From positions 39,160,316-39,224,315 of the forward strand of contig NC_134372.1 in the NCBI RefSeq assembly GCF_035582795.1: a DNA stretch of 64,000 nt. Reading direction: 5' to 3'. This DNA comes from Mycteria americana. Lineage: Eukaryota > Chordata > Aves > Ciconiiformes > Ciconiidae. Both the position numbers and the translations under genes were made by a program. Of the stretch, positions 61,506-64,000 are shown in pieces (the first letter of the stretch is position 1; the number at the start of each line of letters is the position of its first letter). A model generated the notes under the pieces. That model was not told where the DNA came from, searched no databases, and saw only the letters and a list, made by a program, of their open reading frames with translations.

Positions 61506-64000
61506 CTGAATACTGTTCAAATGATAGAAAAGAAAGGATTATTAGTAGCTGCTCCTCTAGCTGCAGAAATACCTTTGAAGTGAACACTGTGCTATTTTCC
61601 AGCCTGTGCTGTACATGATAGCAAACTATACAATAGGTTTGGGAGACAGTGACTCAGAAGGCCTTCGCTTTGCTCCTGCAGCACGCTCAGATACCAGCTT
61701 GGCCTTCTGATGCACTGCAAGATTTCCATTGAGATTTCCAATGTAACAGTATTATTTTTATTTTTGAAGCCTATTTGGCCAGTTTGCATTTGGTATGCTG
61801 GAATTCACTCTTTTGGTTGTTGTTGTTAGCAAAGTAAATAACATAGGACTTACCTCCTGACTCCTGCTCAAATTAGTGACCAGATGCTCACTGACCTTAG
61901 ATTTTAGACCTACATTTCACTCAGTGCTATATGCAGGCTAGAAAAATGAAGACAGGCCCAAGTAGGATTTAGCTGTCTCGTGGATATCAAGCTTTATATC
62001 CAGGGAAGAATCTAAAAGTCCAGTTGTAAGAGCATGGGCTCCCTGCACAATGTGGACACCAGTAAGGGACCTCAGAAAGATGATACAAATCCTGCCAGCC
62101 CATGCTCCAGCCTGCAGCGGGAAACGGGAAGGCTGGGCAGGCCTGGCGGCAGAGCCCTCGCGGGCTCAGTGCCGGGGGCACGGCAGCAGGGAGACACTTT
62201 GCTCACTTGGGACCAAAGCTCTGCGTTCCCTGCGTGAGTGTTTTTGACCTTAACTTTGTACTTGCGTCTCCAAAGCAGATCCTATTTCAGATGCCAAAGT
62301 CTGTCTTTAGCCCTGTGTTTAGAGGTATACAAAAAATACCAAGGTTGTCAGGCCAGATGACTGACCTACCAAACAACTACCCTACAGGCAAGAGGCATTT
62401 GCCTGAAGAACTCTAGCCATGTAATTTTGAAACTGGTATTTGCAGTGGCTGAACTCTACCTTCACCCACTGCAGTCCCATATAAGTGAAGTGCTGCATGT
62501 GCACTCTTTCCTGCCAGATGGAAGGGGTGCCCAGTTATTCGTATGGTATTGCACAGCGATGCTTATTTCAGCAATTAAAGTTGTAGCAAAGCTCACCTGA
62601 AATGTACTTTAGTTGCACAAGATAAAAGACAGGGAATGGGGAGGATGAGTGTAAACTGGACTCCTCCCAGAGCACAGGTTAATTGGCTCAGGCATCTAAT
62701 GCATCCTCAGAGCCTCAGCCCAACAGAGCTTACGGCTTGCTCCATTCCCCCCTTGATTTAGTGGGGATTAACTGTCCCCTCACTTCAAAAGCCAGTGGTT
62801 CTCAGCCTAGAGCTGCCATATGTTTTCCTTTTTATTGGTGTGAGGGTATTACATGTTATTTCAGACCAACAGGTTAGAGACAAAATTATCATTGCTATGC
62901 AACAAAGTGATTATGAAGGAAAAGGTCTCGCAGACACTTTGATGGGCCCAGAAAGTCAGTAAATGATGGTATGGCAGCTGTCACAGCTCCAAAATTTACT
63001 ACACACAAAGGAACACCGCTCATGCAATCTTAAGAAATTTGGAAATTTCATCAAAAGAGATCAACAAATACAGAGGCGGGCAGTCCTAGCTGGCTATTTT
63101 TGCAAGATACTTTTTTTTTTTTTTGCTTTTTGCTTCTTGTTACTGATGCAGAAAAAAGGCCTCACTGCTCAGGATGCTTCTTGGCTGCACTGTATCTGAG
63201 TAACCATCTGGCTAGACTATTTCCTAAGGTTTTGAACTCGAGGGTTACTGGAAACAGGTGGGCAGGTCCTAGTGGCACAGACAGCAGAGGATTAACAATA
63301 GTACAAACCCAGCTAATTCTAAAATCCTGCTGGAATGAATTTACCAGTACCATCTGGCTGTCATTTGATAAGGAATGCAAAGGAGCATTGACCCAGCTAT
63401 TGATTAAGGAGGAACATTATTCCCCAGGAAGAGAATAGCATAGTGGTCAGATTAACGTCATTTCTTGCTAACTAGATTGTCATAAATTACACTGTTTGTC
63501 AGAAAAAAAAAAAAAAGGTTTTGCTGACACAAAAATCACTCTTTATATGACTAACTCTATTAAATTAAAACCATTATTTGTTTTTAACAAGAGAATTGTT
63601 ATTTGTCAAACACATCCAGAACCGGACTACCCAATTAAGAAGACTTTGCAAAATGGCAGTAAGGCTAACAGCAGTGATAAAATATTTCATGGGCTCGGGG
63701 CCTTTACCACTACACTCTTCTCTTTTTCTGATCGCAGTATCTATCCCAGACAAACTGGAGACCTGATTCAGTGAGATCAGGGTTTTGGATTCAGCTCTGC
63801 TTGTGCTTTAAATCTATTTGGACTGGAAAAGAGTAACAAGCCTTGGATCCCAGCAGCACTGTTTTCTACATGATGGTACTACTGTGGACACTGCTGTTTA
63901 AAGGTAAACAGTAAGTTATTTTCTCTACATTTTTGTAGCTCACCTGTCAGCTTCTGCTTTGCAGCATTTGTTCTTAACTTGGAGAGTTCAAACAGGGCTG
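61506..64000 (-). other. WTIP: WTIP intron, partial, runs off the window
   Basis: Non-coding DNA upstream of the LIM2-start exon. A CpG-rich block lies at about 62,115-62,235 (nine CpG in about 120 bases, G+C over 60 percent) and a 16-base T run near 63,110. Donor-like words occur (for example at 61,848 and 63,942, minus strand), but the sequence before them does not encode LIM1 residues. No known mobile element is seen. Confidence 0.75.

Noticed and set aside
61506..64000. Donor-like words (near 61,848, 62,598 and 63,942 on the minus strand) tested as the missing LIM1 exon of WTIP.
   Set aside because: The sequence before each does not encode the expected end of LIM1 (a YCQEDFLYS-like stretch) and the phase does not match.
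1..64000. Search for CRISPR arrays, operons, tRNA or rRNA genes.
   Set aside because: None seen; the window is eukaryotic intron-exon and intergenic DNA. No regularly spaced repeat array or cloverleaf-capable tRNA sequence with A and B boxes was noticed.

Overview
This window is vertebrate nuclear DNA, most likely from a bird. It is AT-rich and gene-poor, it has intron-exon structure, and it carries 3'-end fragments of CR1 LINEs of the avian type: the end of ORF2, a short 3' UTR and a terminal ATTCTGTG-like repeat. There is no bacterial-style gene packing. Nearly all open reading frames in the window look like chance frames in non-coding DNA. The only gene I can support at protein level is the 3' half of WTIP (Wilms tumour 1-interacting protein, of the Ajuba/LIMD1/WTIP LIM family). 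It lies on the minus strand from about 48,785 and runs off the right edge. Layout: (1) 1 to about 48,780 is intergenic DNA downstream of WTIP. It holds three CR1 fragments (20,069-20,446; 29,720-30,176; 46,938-47,010), a possible solo LTR (about 15,885-16,470), a pair of related dispersed repeats (21,771-21,862 and 25,394-25,470), microsatellites and homopolymer tracts, and a few CpG-dense or exon-like islands with no recognised product. (2) 48,785-52,881 is the inferred long WTIP 3' UTR, read right to left. It ends at an AATAAA (48,801-48,806, minus strand) followed by a GT-rich element, and it contains five Pumilio-type TGTANATA motifs. (3) 52,882-61,505 holds five WTIP coding exons (52,882-53,034; 55,809-55,877; 57,724-57,775; 58,861-58,991; 61,450-61,505). 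All splice junctions visible in the window are GT-AG and the reading phase is consistent throughout. Together they encode 153 residues: the end of the LIM1-LIM2 linker, all of LIM2, all of LIM3, and a C-terminal tail ending in the PDZ-binding-type sequence HVTEL. (4) 61,506-64,000 is intron. The exons for the N-terminal region and LIM1 must lie to the right of the window. I found no previously undescribed multi-gene system. The items most worth checking are the Pumilio-motif cluster in the WTIP 3' UTR, the CpG-dense patches at 36.15-36.44 kb, 42.4-42.8 kb and 60.08-60.33 kb, the splice-site-bounded open cassette at 44,683-44,874, and the dispersed repeat pair at 21.8 and 25.4 kb. Exon coordinates were worked out base by base by eye. 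Repeat and element boundaries are approximate.
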